A stretch of 64,000 nucleotides of DNA from Flavobacterium daejeonense DSM 17708 (GTDB lineage: Bacteria > Bacteroidota > Bacteroidia > Flavobacteriales > Flavobacteriaceae): positions 1 to 64,000 of the forward strand of contig NZ_AUDK01000025.1 of the NCBI RefSeq assembly GCF_000425425.1. Direction: 5' to 3'. Position 1 is the first letter of the stretch. Every line of letters begins with the position of its first letter. This document shows positions 35,502 through 44,284 of the stretch, piece after piece. The notes beneath the pieces were generated by a model. That model saw nothing but the letters and a program-made list of their open reading frames with translations, was not told the DNA's origin and made no database searches. Position numbers and translations under genes: made by a program.

Positions 35502-36017
35502 ATGTTAAACAAGAATATTAAACTTATCATCGCCGGACTTATCGTAGCGGCCAGTATCTGGCAATTTACTGAAAACAATATCGGAAACGGAATCTTCTTA
35601 TTATTACTTACCATAATTCCTATTTTTCTTTATTACAGAAACGAATATATTTTATTAGCCTTTTTGAAATTAAGAAAACAAGACTTTGAAGGCGCTCAAA
35701 AATGGCTTTCAAAAATTAAAAACCCGGAAGGAGCTTTAACCAGAAAACAACAAGGTTACTTTAATTACCTTCACGGAATTATGCTTTCGCAAACGAACAT
35801 CAATCAGTCTGAGAAATATTTCAAGAAAGCTATCGAATTAGGTTTATCAATGGATATGGATTTGGCTGTAGCCAAATTAAACTTAGCCGGAATCGCTTTA
35901 TCAAGGAGAAGAAAAATTGAAGCCACTAATTTAATTACAGAAGTTAAAAAGCTGGACAAACAAAACATGTTGAAAGATCAAATCAACATGATGAAAGAAC
36001 AAATGAAAAAAATCTAA
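35502..36017 (+). CDS. Membrane-anchored TPR-like protein
   Basis: A 171-residue protein with two N-terminal hydrophobic helices (residues 7-21 and 28-45) and a cytoplasmic or periplasmic helical region (about 60-165) with TPR-like character (QQGYFNYLHGIMLSQTNINQSEKYFKKAIELGL). Proteins of this build are conserved in flavobacteria; the function is unknown. It has a clear promoter. Confidence 0.75.
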   Translation: MLNKNIKLIIAGLIVAASIWQFTENNIGNGIFLLLLTIIPIFLYYRNEYILLAFLKLRKQDFEGAQKWLSKIKNPEGALTRKQQGYFNYLHGIMLSQTNINQSEKYFKKAIELGLSMDMDLAVAKLNLAGIALSRRRKIEATNLITEVKKLDKQNMLKDQINMMKEQMKKI

Positions 36018-36044
36018 TTTTTTTAATCTTGAAACATATTTTTT

Positions 36045-36156
36045 TGAATAATGCTTCTTTAAAACTAATTCTACGCATTCCAACTTAAATGCATAATCAT
36101 ACTTAACTTTTCTTTCCATAAAAAATGCCCCAAATAGTGTCTAACTTTTTGGGGCA
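36045..36156 (-). mobile_element. Remnant of an IS3-family element
   Basis: Reading the minus strand from 36119, the frame begins MERKVKYDYAFKLECVELVL, the typical N-terminus of an IS3-family OrfA with its helix-turn-helix. Similarity ends after about 25 residues (near 36045). Just upstream lies a terminal inverted-repeat-like sequence with TGCCCCAAA..TTTTTGGGGCA (36126-36156). Only the left tip of the element remains; the rest was deleted. Confidence 0.7.
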
Positions 36157-36202
36157 TGTTCAATAGAACGGGACGGATTTTTTTAGGCCTTTTTACTGAA
36201 TT

Positions 36203-36880
36203 TTAATTGTAACATAAATTATTTGTATCCAAAAGTATTGCCGGCAAATTAGCATTAAACCAGCGATACTTCACATAAATCATCACGTGAGTTCCGCCTT
36301 CAACTACAATACATTTTTTTATATTTTGAATTGGAAACATCTCATCTTTATCACCGTGAATATGAATCACCCGCTTATCAATTTCCTCTCTGTCCCACAA
36401 AATTACTTTTTCTACCGCCCATTTTAAATAATACAAATCCCGAACCGACAAAAAAGTATCGTACAATTGCATGCGATGCGACATTTTTTCGCCAAAAACA
36501 AATTGTGCCAATTTGCCAAAACTCAAAATCAACCGAATAGGAATCAGTTTATAAGCCAATGTCTTTCGGACAAAACGTATTCTTTTAGGAAATTCTGACT
36601 TCGATTTGACACTCGAAATAATAATTATTTTTTGCACCTCCAGAAAGCGAGCCATTTCCTGCACCAAAATCCCTCCAAAAGAAACACCTATCAAAATTGG
36701 ATTTTTATGCTTGACATACAAAGCAATTCTCTCTGCATAATCCTCCAAAGTTTCTTTTGGCTTCGGAATCTCCCATTCCAAATAATGTACATCAAAGCGC
36801 GCATCATCAAGCCTGATCCTTTCGAAAATCAAAGGATTTGCTGCTAATCCGGGCATAAAATAAACAGGAATTTTGCTCAT
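36203..36880 (-). CDS. Alpha/beta hydrolase
   Basis: A 225-residue alpha/beta hydrolase with the nucleophile elbow GVSFGG (Ser near residue 67), a catalytic Asp in HGDKDE (near 175) and a His in GGTHVM (near 197). Conserved flavobacterial members of unknown substrate look like this. It starts at ATG 36880 (MSKIPVYFMPGLAANP). It is isolated, with an IS remnant on one side and a long spacer on the other. Confidence 0.85.
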   Translation of the reverse strand: MSKIPVYFMPGLAANPLIFERIRLDDARFDVHYLEWEIPKPKETLEDYAERIALYVKHKNPILIGVSFGGILVQEMARFLEVQKIIIISSVKSKSEFPKRIRFVRKTLAYKLIPIRLILSFGKLAQFVFGEKMSHRMQLYDTFLSVRDLYYLKWAVEKVILWDREEIDKRVIHIHGDKDEMFPIQNIKKCIVVEGGTHVMIYVKYRWFNANLPAILLDTNNLCYN

Positions 36881-37160
36881 AATAAAATTTCAAATCGATG
36901 ACACCAAAATACTAATTTAAAGTTTTCTCACATTATTTTACAAAACTTAAAAAAAACAAACAACCTCTTACTTTAACACACACAACTCAAAAACCATACG
37001 TTAAAATTGTTTGATTTTGGTTATCAAATACTTAACTTTACAATCCCTCTTTTTCTTTAGGAAAATATCACTGAATAAAAACACTTAAAAACATCTTTTT
37101 TGGATAAAAGAATCCGAAAACAATTCATTTTTTTAATTCATTGTTCAAAAAAACAATAAT
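36881..37160. other. Intergenic region without a gene
   Basis: The 280 bases hold no coding frame. A TAACTTTA motif near 37031 is one base off TAnnTTTG and may belong to the promoter of the gene at 37161. Nothing else was recognised. Confidence 0.4.
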
Positions 37161-37463
37161 ATGGAAACAATTGCTACAATCGAAATTAAAGACAATACTT
37201 TTGCCAGACAATTTGAAACCACTATTCCGGAAGGACTTATCACCATTGAATATTCGCTTCAGGAAAGAAAAATATTTTTAACCAAAATAAATACTCCGGA
37301 ACATTTTGAAAACGAAAACTTTATTGACAAAGTAATCAAAAATATTCTGGAAAACGCCATCGAACAACGGATAAAAGTAGTTCCAACCTACCCCAGAATT
37401 GTTCAGTTTTTCAAAAAAAATCCTTCGTACAAAGAACTTCTTCCTCCGGGAATCCGAATTTAA
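37161..37463 (+). CDS. Small GNAT-like (YjdJ-type) acetyltransferase domain protein
   Basis: A 100-residue protein that fits the minimal COG2388/YjdJ-type GNAT fold: an early beta hairpin (FETTIPEGLITIEYSLQERK), a central HFE..NFIDKVIKNILENA helix and a late IKVVPTYPRIVQFFKKNP segment equivalent to the acetyl-CoA-binding end. The activity of these mini-GNATs is unknown. A terminator follows directly. Confidence 0.75.
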   Translation: METIATIEIKDNTFARQFETTIPEGLITIEYSLQERKIFLTKINTPEHFENENFIDKVIKNILENAIEQRIKVVPTYPRIVQFFKKNPSYKELLPPGIRI

Positions 37464-37471
37464 AACCAATA

Positions 37472-37503
37472 AAAAAGGCATAAGAACTAACTTATGCCTT
37501 TTT
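37472..37503. terminator. Bidirectional terminator between convergent genes
   Basis: AAAAAGGCATAAG and CTTATGCCTTTTT pair perfectly around AACTAA, with T-runs on both strands. It serves the GNAT gene and the ABC-F gene. Confidence 0.92.
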
Positions 37504-37523
37504 AAATGACTTTAGTCAAAAAA

Positions 37524-39158
37524 TTATTTTTCTATTTCCTTCATGCTATCCATTTTCTTATGCGCCAGGAATCCGGAAATATCCTCAAAATGCTCCACTA
37601 CCCTTTTGTTTCCAAATTCGAAAACTTTAGTTGCCAAACCATCCAGGAAGTCACGGTCATGAGAAACTAAAATCAAAGTTCCGTCAAAATCACGCAACGC
37701 ATCCTTGATAATATCTTTAGTTTTCATATCCAGGTGATTCGAAGGCTCATCCAGAATTAATAAATTCACCGGTTCCAACAATAATTTAATCATTGCCAAA
37801 CGTGTTTTTTCACCTCCCGAAAGTACTTTTACCTTCTTCGTAATATCATCACCCTGAAACATAAAAGCGCCCAAAATATTTTTAATTTGAGTACGAATAT
37901 CCCCCACAGCAATATTATCGATTGTTTCAAAAATAGTAGCGTTTTCATCCAACAACGAAGCCTGATTTTGAGCAAAATAACCAATTTGAGCATTATGACC
38001 AATCTCAACGCTACCGCCATCAATCCCTATTTCTTTCATGACAGCCTTAATCATTGTTGATTTTCCTTCTCCGTTTTTCCCCACAAAAGCTACTTTTTGC
38101 CCTCTTTCGATAACAATATTAGCATCTTTAAAAACCACATGATTTCCGTAAGATTTTGCCAAATCCTTCACCACCACCGGATATTGTCCGGAACGCGCTG
38201 CCGGTGGAAATTTTAATCGCAAAGCCGAAGTATCTACCTCATCGACCTGAACAATTTCTAATTTCTCCAACATTCTTACACGCGACTGCACCGCATCGGT
38301 TTTAGAGAAAGTCCCTTTGAATCGTTCTATAAAAGCACGATTATCCGCAATCATTTTCTGTTGCTCATCATACGCTTTTTGCTGATGAATTCGGCGTTCT
38401 TTTCGTAATTCCAAATAATGAGAATACTTCGCTTTATAATCATAAATACGTCCCATTGTTACTTCGATGGTACGATTCGTAATATTATCTACAAAAGCTC
38501 TATCGTGAGAAATTACCACAACCGCCTTAGCTGAATTAATTAAAAAATCCTCTAACCATTGAATACTTTCAATATCCATGTGGTTCGTAGGCTCATCCAG
38601 CAAAATCAAATCCGGTTTGCGTAATAAAATTTTAGCCAATTCGATACGCATTCTCCAGCCTCCTGAAAACTCAGAAGTTTTTCGATCAAAATCAGCAGCC
38701 ACAAATCCTAATCCTTTTAAAACTTTTTCAACTTCAGCCTCATAATTTATTTCTTCAATCGCATAAAATTTCTCGCTTAAATCAGAAACTCGCTCAATCA
38801 GCTTCATATACTCATCACTTTCATAATCAGTACGTACCGTCAATTGCTCATTGATTTCATCAATTTCAGCTTTCATAGAAAAAACTTCAGAAAACGCTTT
38901 TGAAGCTTCTTCTTTAACCGTTGCCGTATCGGTTGTTAACAAATTCTGTGGTAAATAAGCCACAACAGCTTCTTTAGGCACTGCTACATTTCCCGTAGAA
39001 GGCTTAGAATTTCCGGCTATAATTTTCAACAAAGTTGATTTTCCTGCACCATTTTTACCCATCAGGGCTATTTTATCATTCTCATTAATAGCAAAAGAAA
39101 CATCACTAAACAAAGTTGTGCCTCCAAACTGTACCGAGATATCGTTGATTGTAATCAT
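37524..39158 (-). CDS. ABC-F family ATPase
   Basis: A 544-residue soluble protein with two ABC ATPase domains and no membrane segment. Walker A motifs are GKNGAGKST (near residue 36) and GKNGEGKST (near 347); signature motifs are FSGGWRMRIELAK and LSGGEKTRLAM. The linker between the domains is charged and helical (about 240-300). ABC-F proteins act on the ribosome, some as translation factors, some in antibiotic resistance. The overall form resembles the YbiT subgroup, but the subgroup cannot be fixed by eye. Confidence 0.93.
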   Translation of the reverse strand: MITINDISVQFGGTTLFSDVSFAINENDKIALMGKNGAGKSTLLKIIAGNSKPSTGNVAVPKEAVVAYLPQNLLTTDTATVKEEASKAFSEVFSMKAEIDEINEQLTVRTDYESDEYMKLIERVSDLSEKFYAIEEINYEAEVEKVLKGLGFVAADFDRKTSEFSGGWRMRIELAKILLRKPDLILLDEPTNHMDIESIQWLEDFLINSAKAVVVISHDRAFVDNITNRTIEVTMGRIYDYKAKYSHYLELRKERRIHQQKAYDEQQKMIADNRAFIERFKGTFSKTDAVQSRVRMLEKLEIVQVDEVDTSALRLKFPPAARSGQYPVVVKDLAKSYGNHVVFKDANIVIERGQKVAFVGKNGEGKSTMIKAVMKEIGIDGGSVEIGHNAQIGYFAQNQASLLDENATIFETIDNIAVGDIRTQIKNILGAFMFQGDDITKKVKVLSGGEKTRLAMIKLLLEPVNLLILDEPSNHLDMKTKDIIKDALRDFDGTLILVSHDRDFLDGLATKVFEFGNKRVVEHFEDISGFLAHKKMDSMKEIEK

Positions 39159-39215
39159 TATATAAAGTTAGAAGTTAGAGATCGGAAGTCCCGTCCTCAA
39201 TAAATTTAAAAGCTG

Positions 39216-39223
39216 CAAAGATA
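39216..39223 (-). promoter_or_regulatory. -7 box of the ABC-F gene
   Basis: The minus strand reads TATCTTTG, matching TAnnTTTG, about 58 bases before the start codon. Confidence 0.5.
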
Positions 39224-39250
39224 AATGAATTAAGTGATTTGCCATCATAA

Positions 39251-39293
39251 AAAAAAAACTTCCGATACAGTTAAAAATCTGCCATCGGAAGTT
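39251..39293 (-). terminator. Terminator of the alanine/glycine symporter gene
   Basis: On the minus strand AACTTCCGAT and ATCGGAAGTT pair around a 17-base loop and are followed by a T-run. Confidence 0.82.
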
Positions 39294-39314
39294 CTCAAAA
39301 AAAGTTTGTAATTT

Positions 39315-40781
39315 TTACTGCTCTTTTTCCTTATCCTTATTTAATGTATTCCAAATATGCGCATTAGAAACACCTATTGTTTCAGGAATAAACACCGGAT
39401 CAATCCCTTCTTTTTTCTGTTTTTCATAATCCGACAATGATTTCAGAGCCGGTTTTTGCAACAATATAATAGCAATAATATTAAACCAGGCCATCAAACC
39501 TACACCTAAATCACCCATTGCCCATGCCAATGTAGCCTGATTGATCGAACCATACATAATAACAACCATCATTACTACTTTTAAAACATAATAAAATCGA
39601 GGCGATTCTACTTTTCTGGTCAAATAGGATATATTCGTTTCGGCGATATAGTAGTAAGCAATAACCGTAGTAAAAGCGAAAAAAAACAATGCCGTAGCCA
39701 CAAAATAAGAACCAAAACCCGGAAAAACAGTATCCATAGCGCTTTGCGTATAAGCCGGCCCTACAGCCACATCCACACCATGATATAAAAATTCCGACGC
39801 TCCATTAGTTCCAAAAAGCGGATTTTGAACATTATACATTCCGGTTATCAAAATCATAAATCCGGTAGCCGAACAAACAAACAAAGTATCGATATAAACT
39901 GAAAAAGACTGCACTAACCCTTGTTTAGCCGGATGCGAAACATTAGCCGCAGCAGCAATATGAGGCGCTGTTCCCTGTCCGGCTTCATTAGAATAAATTC
40001 CGCGTTTCACTCCCCACTGAATTGCCAATCCAAATACAGCTCCAAAACCTGCTTCCAAATCAAAAGCACATTTAAAAATCAAACTAATTACGCCAACCAA
40101 CTGATCATAGTTAACTACAATAATTATTAAAGCCAGTAAAATATAACCAATCGCCATAAACGGAACCACATATTCTGTAAATCGGGCAATCCTCTTTACC
40201 CCTCCAAAGACAATAGCTCCAAACAGAATTACCATTCCCAGACCCGAAATCCAGGTTTCTAAATGAAACGCATTTTTAACTCCTTCAGCAACTGAATTTG
40301 CCTGAACTCCCGGTAAAAAAACACCGGCTGAAATAACAGAAACGACCGCAAACAATACGGCAAACCATTTCATATTTAAACCTCTTTCAATATAAAAAGC
40401 GGGACCTCCTCTAAATTCCCCTAAATGTTTTTCTTTATAAATTTGAGCTAATGTTGCCTCTACATAAGCAGTACTCGCCCCTAAAAAAGCAACCAGCCAC
40501 ATCCAAAACATTGCTCCCGGCCCTCCAAAAGCAATAGCTGTAGCCACTCCGGCAATATTTCCGGTACCTACTCTTCCCGCCAAAGACATTGCCAAAGCCT
40601 GAAAAGAAGAAACTCCTGAATCGGTACTTTCTCCGTCAAATAAAAGACGCCACATTTCCTTAATATGTCGCAATTGCAAAAAACGGGTTCGTATCGAAAA
40701 ATAAAGTCCGACACCCAGACACAAAACAATCAGAGCATTACTCCAAACTATTTCGTTTAAAAATTCTACAAGGTTTTTCAT
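39315..40781 (-). CDS. Alanine/glycine:cation symporter (AGCS family)
   Basis: A 488-residue transporter with about eleven membrane helices that brings in alanine or glycine with Na+ or H+. The family signature ALAMSLAGRVGTGNIAGVAT lies near residue 65, and the GVKRGIYSNEAGQGTAPHIAAAA block near 260. ATG 40781 (MKNLVEFLNEIVWS) is taken as start; the upstream extension is non-conserved. The gene has a terminator on its 3' side. Confidence 0.93.
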   Translation of the reverse strand: MKNLVEFLNEIVWSNALIVLCLGVGLYFSIRTRFLQLRHIKEMWRLLFDGESTDSGVSSFQALAMSLAGRVGTGNIAGVATAIAFGGPGAMFWMWLVAFLGASTAYVEATLAQIYKEKHLGEFRGGPAFYIERGLNMKWFAVLFAVVSVISAGVFLPGVQANSVAEGVKNAFHLETWISGLGMVILFGAIVFGGVKRIARFTEYVVPFMAIGYILLALIIIVVNYDQLVGVISLIFKCAFDLEAGFGAVFGLAIQWGVKRGIYSNEAGQGTAPHIAAAANVSHPAKQGLVQSFSVYIDTLFVCSATGFMILITGMYNVQNPLFGTNGASEFLYHGVDVAVGPAYTQSAMDTVFPGFGSYFVATALFFFAFTTVIAYYYIAETNISYLTRKVESPRFYYVLKVVMMVVIMYGSINQATLAWAMGDLGVGLMAWFNIIAIILLQKPALKSLSDYEKQKKEGIDPVFIPETIGVSNAHIWNTLNKDKEKEQ

Positions 40782-40861
40782 ATGGTTGATTAATTTCCCA
40801 TCAAAAAAACAACAAAGCATTCAGATTTCAAAGAATTTTTCAAAAATTATCAACTACAAAT

Positions 40862-40897
40862 AAAAAAAATACTTTATCCCTTACAGATAAAGTATTT
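40862..40897 (-). terminator. Terminator of the GlmU-like gene
   Basis: On the minus strand AAATACTTTATC and GATAAAGTATTT pair around CTGTAAG-type loop bases and are followed by TTTTT. Confidence 0.85.
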
Positions 40898-40932
40898 CTA
40901 TTGATAAAATAAATTTCGAAAACAAATGAGAA

Positions 40933-42108
40933 CTATTCTTTCCGCCACTTTTTAGTTATTTCAAAAACATGTTCCAAAATAGCAGCCTCTTTTTCATCAA
41001 ATTCTATATTTCTTCTTCCCATAACCAACTTCGCTGTTTCGAAAGCTTTTTTGGTCACATAAGTGGTAAATCCTGCTGCTCCTCCCCAGGAAAAACTCGG
41101 AACAAAATTTCGCGGAAAACCGGCACCAAAAATATTAGCACTCACTCCTACAACTGTTCCGGTATTAAACATCGTATTAATTCCGCATTTACTATGATCT
41201 CCCATCATCAAACCACAAAACTGCAAGCCCGTTTTAGCAAAACCTTCAGTCTCGTAACTCCACAATCTAACCTCATCATAATTATTCTTTAAATTTGAAT
41301 TATTACTATCAGCTCCAATATTACACCATTCTCCTAATACTGAATTCCCTAAAAAACCATCATGACCTTTATTAGAATGCGCAAATAAGACTGAATTGTT
41401 AATTTCTCCGCCTATTTTAGAATAAGGCCCTACAGTTGTTGGTCCGTAAATCTTAGCACTCATTTTTACAATCGCTCCTTCACACAAAGCAAATGGACCT
41501 CGAATTACTGTCCCTTCCATTATTTCAGCATCTTTTCCGATATAAATTGGTCCATTTGTAGCATTTAAAGTAACATATTCTAATTTAGCTCCGTCTTCAA
41601 TATAAATATTTTCAGCAGCAATAACATTAACACTTTTAGGAATTGGCTGTGATTTTCGGTCTTCTGTCAAAAACTCAAAATCTTCACGGATAGCAGCTCC
41701 ATTTTTAGAAAAAATATCCCAGGTATTCATAACCGTAATACAATCTTCATTGTATTCGATAATTTCATAATTATCGAAATTTACTTCTTCCTGACTGTCT
41801 TTGGTAAAAAAAGCAATCACTTCCTCTCCTTTAAAAATAGCCTGATTAGGTTCTAAGTTAGAAACCATTTCGGCCAAAAGCTCATTAGGAAGAAACGAAG
41901 CATTAATCATCACATTTTCTTCCAATTCCACCATCGGATATTTATCCGATAAATATTCTTCCGTTAAAGTAGTGATTGTAGAACCCAAATAACGCTCCCA
42001 TTTCTGACGAATGGTCATAATTCCAATAAGAATATCAGCCACAGGACGGGTAAAAGTAAATGGCAACAAAGCATTTCGAGCCGGTCCGTCAAAAAGTATA
42101 TAGTTCAT
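40933..42108 (-). CDS. GlmU-family sugar nucleotidyltransferase-like protein
   Basis: A 391-residue protein with an N-terminal nucleotidyltransferase-like region (MNYILFDGPARNALLPFTFTRPVADI..) and a C-terminal left-handed beta-helix (hexapeptide repeats from about residue 180: IYIGKDAEIMEGTVIRGPF..). In Bacteroidota these are named GlmU family proteins, but the N-terminal GxGTxM-type pyrophosphorylase motif is replaced by DGPARNALLPF. The exact sugar nucleotide is unknown. ATG 42108 is preferred to the upstream extension, which would overlap the promoter. Confidence 0.85.
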   Translation of the reverse strand: MNYILFDGPARNALLPFTFTRPVADILIGIMTIRQKWERYLGSTITTLTEEYLSDKYPMVELEENVMINASFLPNELLAEMVSNLEPNQAIFKGEEVIAFFTKDSQEEVNFDNYEIIEYNEDCITVMNTWDIFSKNGAAIREDFEFLTEDRKSQPIPKSVNVIAAENIYIEDGAKLEYVTLNATNGPIYIGKDAEIMEGTVIRGPFALCEGAIVKMSAKIYGPTTVGPYSKIGGEINNSVLFAHSNKGHDGFLGNSVLGEWCNIGADSNNSNLKNNYDEVRLWSYETEGFAKTGLQFCGLMMGDHSKCGINTMFNTGTVVGVSANIFGAGFPRNFVPSFSWGGAAGFTTYVTKKAFETAKLVMGRRNIEFDEKEAAILEHVFEITKKWRKE

Positions 42109-42152
42109 ATTATTGTCTGTTTTTTTTAAGTGGTAGTGTTTTTTGCCCGAGC

Positions 42153-42185
42153 CAAAGTTACAAAGATTGTCATAGATAAAAACAA
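42153..42185 (-). promoter_or_regulatory. Promoter of the GlmU-like gene
   Basis: On the minus strand TTG (42183-42185) and TAACTTTG (42153-42160) are 22 bases apart; the -7 box is 45 bases before the ATG at 42108 and lies within the longer open frame, excluding upstream starts. Confidence 0.65.
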
Positions 42186-42206
42186 AAAAACCTTCCAAAT
42201 GGAAGG
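42184..42206 (-). terminator. Terminator of rpmE2
   Basis: On the minus strand GCCTTCC and GGAAGGT-type arms pair around ATTT and are followed by TTTTTTT. Confidence 0.82.
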
Positions 42207-42233
42207 CTTATTTTATCAAGAAACAAATTAAAA

Positions 42234-42485
42234 TTATTTAATGTGTTTAGCGTATTTAGTTTTGAATTTATCAATACGTCCTGCAGTATCGATAAGTTTA
42301 GATTTACCTGTGTAAAAAGGGTGTGAAGTTCTGGAGATCTCCATTTTTACAACTGGATACTCAACACCTTCATGTACAATTGTTTCTTTAGTCTCTGCTG
42401 TAGATTTAGTAATAAAAACATCATCATTAGACATGTCTTTGAATGCAACTAATCTGTAATTCTCTGGGTGAACACCTTTTTTCAT
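42234..42485 (-). CDS. rpmE2: 50S ribosomal protein L31 type B
   Basis: An 83-residue large-subunit protein starting [20 protein letters not shown]. It has no CxxC zinc motif, so it is the type B (zinc-independent) form, and it carries [20 protein letters not shown], the conserved block of L31. Bacteroidota commonly use this form alone. Confidence 0.97.
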   Translation of the reverse strand: MKKGVHPENYRLVAFKDMSNDDVFITKSTAETKETIVHEGVEYPVVKMEISRTSHPFYTGKSKLIDTAGRIDKFKTKYAKHIK

Positions 42486-42597
42486 CTTGAATCTTTTTTA
42501 TTTGTTTGGTTATAATTTATTCCGAAGCTTTTCTTTTTTAGTGAAAAGGTGTAAACAAACTATAACTTTTTGTTTTTTAATTATTATTTTGAGGATG

Positions 42598-42605
42598 CAA
42601 AAATA
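42598..42605 (-). promoter_or_regulatory. -7 box of the rpmE2 promoter
   Basis: The minus strand reads TATTTTTG, matching TAnnTTTG. The leader of about 110 bases before the ATG could have room for control of L31 synthesis, but no structure is evident. Confidence 0.5.
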
Positions 42606-42696
42606 CAATTATTTTTCAATAAACAAATCTAATGTTTCATTTTTTTATATAATCTTCTAAAAACAGTTTTTTACACTTCTGTATAACGGGAATTAC

Positions 42697-42704
42697 TATA
42701 TTTG
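42697..42704 (+). promoter_or_regulatory. -7 box of the DUF4199 gene
   Basis: TATATTTG matches TAnnTTTG and lies 24 bases before the ATG at 42729. Confidence 0.6.
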
Positions 42705-42728
42705 TTGCTTAATTGAAAGACGCGTAAA

Positions 42729-43262
42729 ATGATACACGAAATCATCAAAAAAAACGGGATTACCTTTGGAATTATAACCGGATTAACTTCCGTTTTAATA
42801 ACTACTTTTATCTATGCTGTTGATTTAAATTTATTTACCTCTCCCTGGATTGGTTTTAGCAATTTAGCCATCTATTTAGTTATAGCGATTGTTTTACTAA
42901 TCAAAACCAAGAAAGAATTCCCGGGAATTTTTAGTTTCAAAGATGCTTTTACCACTTATTTTATTTCTGCATTAATCGGAATTGCGATTTCTGTTCTTTT
43001 CAACATCATTTTATTTAATTTAATTGATCCTGCTGCAAAAGACACCATTAAAGAATTAACCATTAAATATATGGTTTCAGCACTGGAGAAATTCAAAGCT
43101 CCGGCAGCTGCTATCAATAAAACTATTGCCGACTTAAAAGAAAACGATCAATTCTCTGTCACAGGATTACTAAAAGGTTCTTTATCCAATATTGTTTTTT
43201 GTACCATTTTTGGTTTAATTTTGGCGGCTTTCTTTAAAAGTAAATCCTCATCACAAGCATAA
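42729..43262 (+). CDS. DUF4199 membrane protein
   Basis: A 177-residue protein with four hydrophobic helices (about residues 11-29, 38-55, 70-95 and 148-166) and a charged segment between the third and fourth. It fits the DUF4199 family of Bacteroidota, of unknown function, normally encoded next to a glycosyltransferase as here (6-base gap). A role in envelope glycan work is inferred from context only. Confidence 0.83.
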   Translation: MIHEIIKKNGITFGIITGLTSVLITTFIYAVDLNLFTSPWIGFSNLAIYLVIAIVLLIKTKKEFPGIFSFKDAFTTYFISALIGIAISVLFNIILFNLIDPAAKDTIKELTIKYMVSALEKFKAPAAAINKTIADLKENDQFSVTGLLKGSLSNIVFCTIFGLILAAFFKSKSSSQA

Positions 43263-43267
43263 AATCG

Positions 43268-44227
43268 ATGAACTTATCCATATTAATACCTCTTCTTAAC
43301 GAAGAAGAATCACTTAAAGAACTTTATACCTGGATTATAAAAGTAATGCAGGAAAACCGCTATTCTTATGAAATTATTTTTCTGGATGACGGAAGTACCG
43401 ACAAATCCTGGTCTATTATTCAAAGCTTTGCTACCGAAAATGTTCATGTAAAAGGCATTCGATTCATGAAAAATTTCGGAAAATCTCAGGCTTTACATGC
43501 TGGTTTTGCCAAAGCTCAGGGAGACGTCATCATTACTATGGATGCCGATTTACAGGACAGTCCGGAAGAAATTCCGGGATTATACGAAATGATTACCAAA
43601 CAAAATTTCGATTTGGTTTCCGGATGGAAAAAGAAACGCTACGACTCAGTTGTGGCTAAAAATTTACCTTCCAAATTATTCAACTGGGCAGCACGAAAAA
43701 CTTCCGGAGTAGAACTGAATGATTTTAACTGCGGATTAAAAGCCTACCGAAATGTTGTGGTAAAAAACATCGAAGTTTCAGGCGAAATGCACCGATACAT
43801 TCCGGTTTTGGCTAAAAATGCCGGTTTTGGAAAAATTGGCGAAAAAGTAGTCCAACATCAGGCCAGAAAATACGGTGAAACTAAATTTGGCATGGAACGC
43901 TTCATAAATGGCTTTCTGGACTTGATTACTATTTGGTTTTTGTCTAGATTTGGTAAAAGACCTATGCATTTATTTGGAGCTATTGGCTCTTTGATGTTTG
44001 TAATCGGATTTTTATTAGCCGGATATATTGGTGTTTCTAAATTATACCACATGTACAACAACATGCGCTATAGTTTGGTAACAAACAATCCTTGGTTTTT
44101 CATTGCATTAACCACCATGATTTTAGGAACCCAATTATTCTTAGCCGGATTTTTAGGCGAAATTATTTTGCGTTCTAAAAGCAACGAGGAGCGCTATAAA
44201 ATCTCTAACGAGATTAATTTCCTTTAA
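43268..44227 (+). CDS. Family 2 glycosyltransferase (dolichol-phosphate mannose synthase-like)
   Basis: A 319-residue membrane glycosyltransferase. The catalytic GT-A domain starts MNLSILIPLLNEEESLKELY and shows FLDDGSTDKSW, MKNFGKSQALHAGF and the metal site DADLQD (near residue 92). Two C-terminal helices (about 235-260 and 275-300) anchor it. The build matches DPM1/GtrB-like enzymes that transfer a sugar to undecaprenyl phosphate. It is likely co-transcribed with the upstream DUF4199 gene. Confidence 0.93.
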   Translation: MNLSILIPLLNEEESLKELYTWIIKVMQENRYSYEIIFLDDGSTDKSWSIIQSFATENVHVKGIRFMKNFGKSQALHAGFAKAQGDVIITMDADLQDSPEEIPGLYEMITKQNFDLVSGWKKKRYDSVVAKNLPSKLFNWAARKTSGVELNDFNCGLKAYRNVVVKNIEVSGEMHRYIPVLAKNAGFGKIGEKVVQHQARKYGETKFGMERFINGFLDLITIWFLSRFGKRPMHLFGAIGSLMFVIGFLLAGYIGVSKLYHMYNNMRYSLVTNNPWFFIALTTMILGTQLFLAGFLGEIILRSKSNEERYKISNEINFL

Positions 44228-44284
44228 ATCAAACTCAAAAAAAACTAAAAACAACTGAAAATAAAAAACTAAAAACGCGACAAA

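Noticed and set aside
37524..39158. ABC-F protein as a specific antibiotic-resistance factor
   Set aside because: Nothing in the linker or context identifies a resistance subgroup; chromosomal housekeeping ABC-F proteins are universal.
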